A stretch of DNA of 64,000 nucleotides from Myxococcaceae bacterium (GTDB lineage Bacteria > Myxococcota_A > Polyangia > Polyangiales > Ga0077539). How positions within the stretch are numbered: position 1 is the stretch's first letter; every line of letters begins with the position of its first letter. Position numbers and translations under genes: made by a program. The DNA lies in the NCBI GenBank assembly GCA_004297725.1, contig SCUS01000113.1, positions 62,001 through 126,000 on the forward strand, in the 5' to 3' direction. Of the stretch, positions 63,634 to 64,000 are shown piece by piece. A model generated the notes under the pieces. The model searched no databases. It was not told the DNA's origin and worked only from the letters and a program-made list of their open reading frames with translations.

Positions 63634-64000
63634 GGGTCGCTGCTTCCTCACGATCGAAACCTATAGCAGTTTCAAGCCCTCCGGGACACGAACCTTTACC
63701 GGACGACTGAACGCATCGACAGGGAATGTCACAAGTGGGGCCGTTGCATTCGCCTGTGATTCCCCGCGATTCCGCGTCGCGACGGGCGCGGGACGCTGGA
63801 GTTCCAGCGACTGTGGCGCGTCAGGCTCGCTGGGAGACGGGCTCGCGAGGGGCCCCTGGACGGGCGATCATGGCGTACGCTTCCGGCCACTCCCCGGGGA
63901 GAGCTCTGAAACGCAGGGGTGTGTGAGGGCGAGGGGGAGGAGTGCGGGGGGCCGATGCGGGGGATCGAGGCCGGGCGGTCAGTTCGCCGGGCCCACCCAT
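63634..64000. other. Upstream region of the TPR gene, no gene supported
   Basis: I see no supported gene in these 367 bases. On the minus strand, near 63660-63690, a TTGAAA and TATAGG are too close together to form a sigma70 promoter. A GG-N10-GC spacing at the same place weakly resembles a sigma54 site. A 66-codon open frame on the plus strand has no recognisable content. A gene from the right side may end or begin just beyond the edge. Confidence 0.4.

Noticed and set aside
63660-63690. Sigma54-like GG-N10-GC site before the TPR gene (minus strand)
   Set aside because: Only the GG and GC match; the wider -24/-12 consensus is poor and no enhancer site is visible.
63726-63926. 66-codon open frame near the right edge
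   Set aside because: Composition (Arg/Gly/Ala/Ser) looks like random GC-rich translation and no ribosome site is seen.
63979-64000. Possible end of a minus-strand gene at the right edge
   Set aside because: Only six codons are visible (ending VGPAN-stop); that is not enough to support a gene.

Overview
The window is a 64-kb stretch of very GC-rich, densely coded chromosome with almost no AT-rich accessory DNA. Its content suggests a myxobacterium (Myxococcota, probably Polyangia, close to Sandaracinaceae-type organisms). The reasons are the many lipoproteins with Asp-Ala-Gly / Asp-Val-Pro linkers, giant cysteine-repeat surface proteins, Ser/Thr kinases including a kinase-ATPase-cyclase hybrid, a pilin fragment and a prepilin peptidase, and a long FadN-type beta-oxidation protein. 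This assignment is an inference; no rRNA or marker tree is available. I saw no tRNA or rRNA gene, insertion sequence, phage module or CRISPR array.

Layout. 1-6.9 kb: the end of a type IV pilin-like gene, an overlapping aminotransferase/GalT pair, TerB-like and GNAT genes, a membrane Ser/Thr kinase diverging from a HEAT-repeat secreted protein, and xseB. 7-14.5 kb: an OmpA-family outer-membrane protein, a lipoprotein, gltX, a CPBP-type membrane protein and a lamin-tail lipoprotein. 14.5-33.3 kb: a secretome-rich section with a nuclease-like lipoprotein, recD2, a VWA lipoprotein, an acyl-CoA carboxylase beta subunit, two cysteine-repeat proteins (one with 26 tandem Stig1-like units), a PQQ-type propeller lipoprotein, a TlpA-like thioredoxin and an NlpC/P60-like peptidase. 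33.3-40.5 kb: pncB, an alpha/beta hydrolase, a SixA-like phosphatase, a TatA-like small protein, a LysM/M15 peptidase, a CorC-type protein and two genes with Lys/Ala/Pro-rich tails.

40.8-63.6 kb: a fadN-fadA beta-oxidation operon, a 1771-residue kinase/ATPase/GAF/cyclase, then the most interesting pair: a cytochrome P450 with CYP74-type features (I-helix FNATGG) convergent with a lipoxygenase that keeps most iron ligands and ends in the diagnostic C-terminal Ile. Together they look like an oxylipin pathway, in which lipoxygenase makes a fatty-acid hydroperoxide and the CYP74-like enzyme rearranges it. The lipoxygenase gene is last in a four-gene same-strand run of envelope proteins, one of which carries two CxxCH haem motifs. 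The window ends with deoC, serS, a prepilin peptidase and a TPR protein.

Genes sit in short operons, often overlapping or a few bases apart. Several starts have a TAnnnT-like box only 9-14 bases upstream, which hints at leaderless or very short-leader transcripts.
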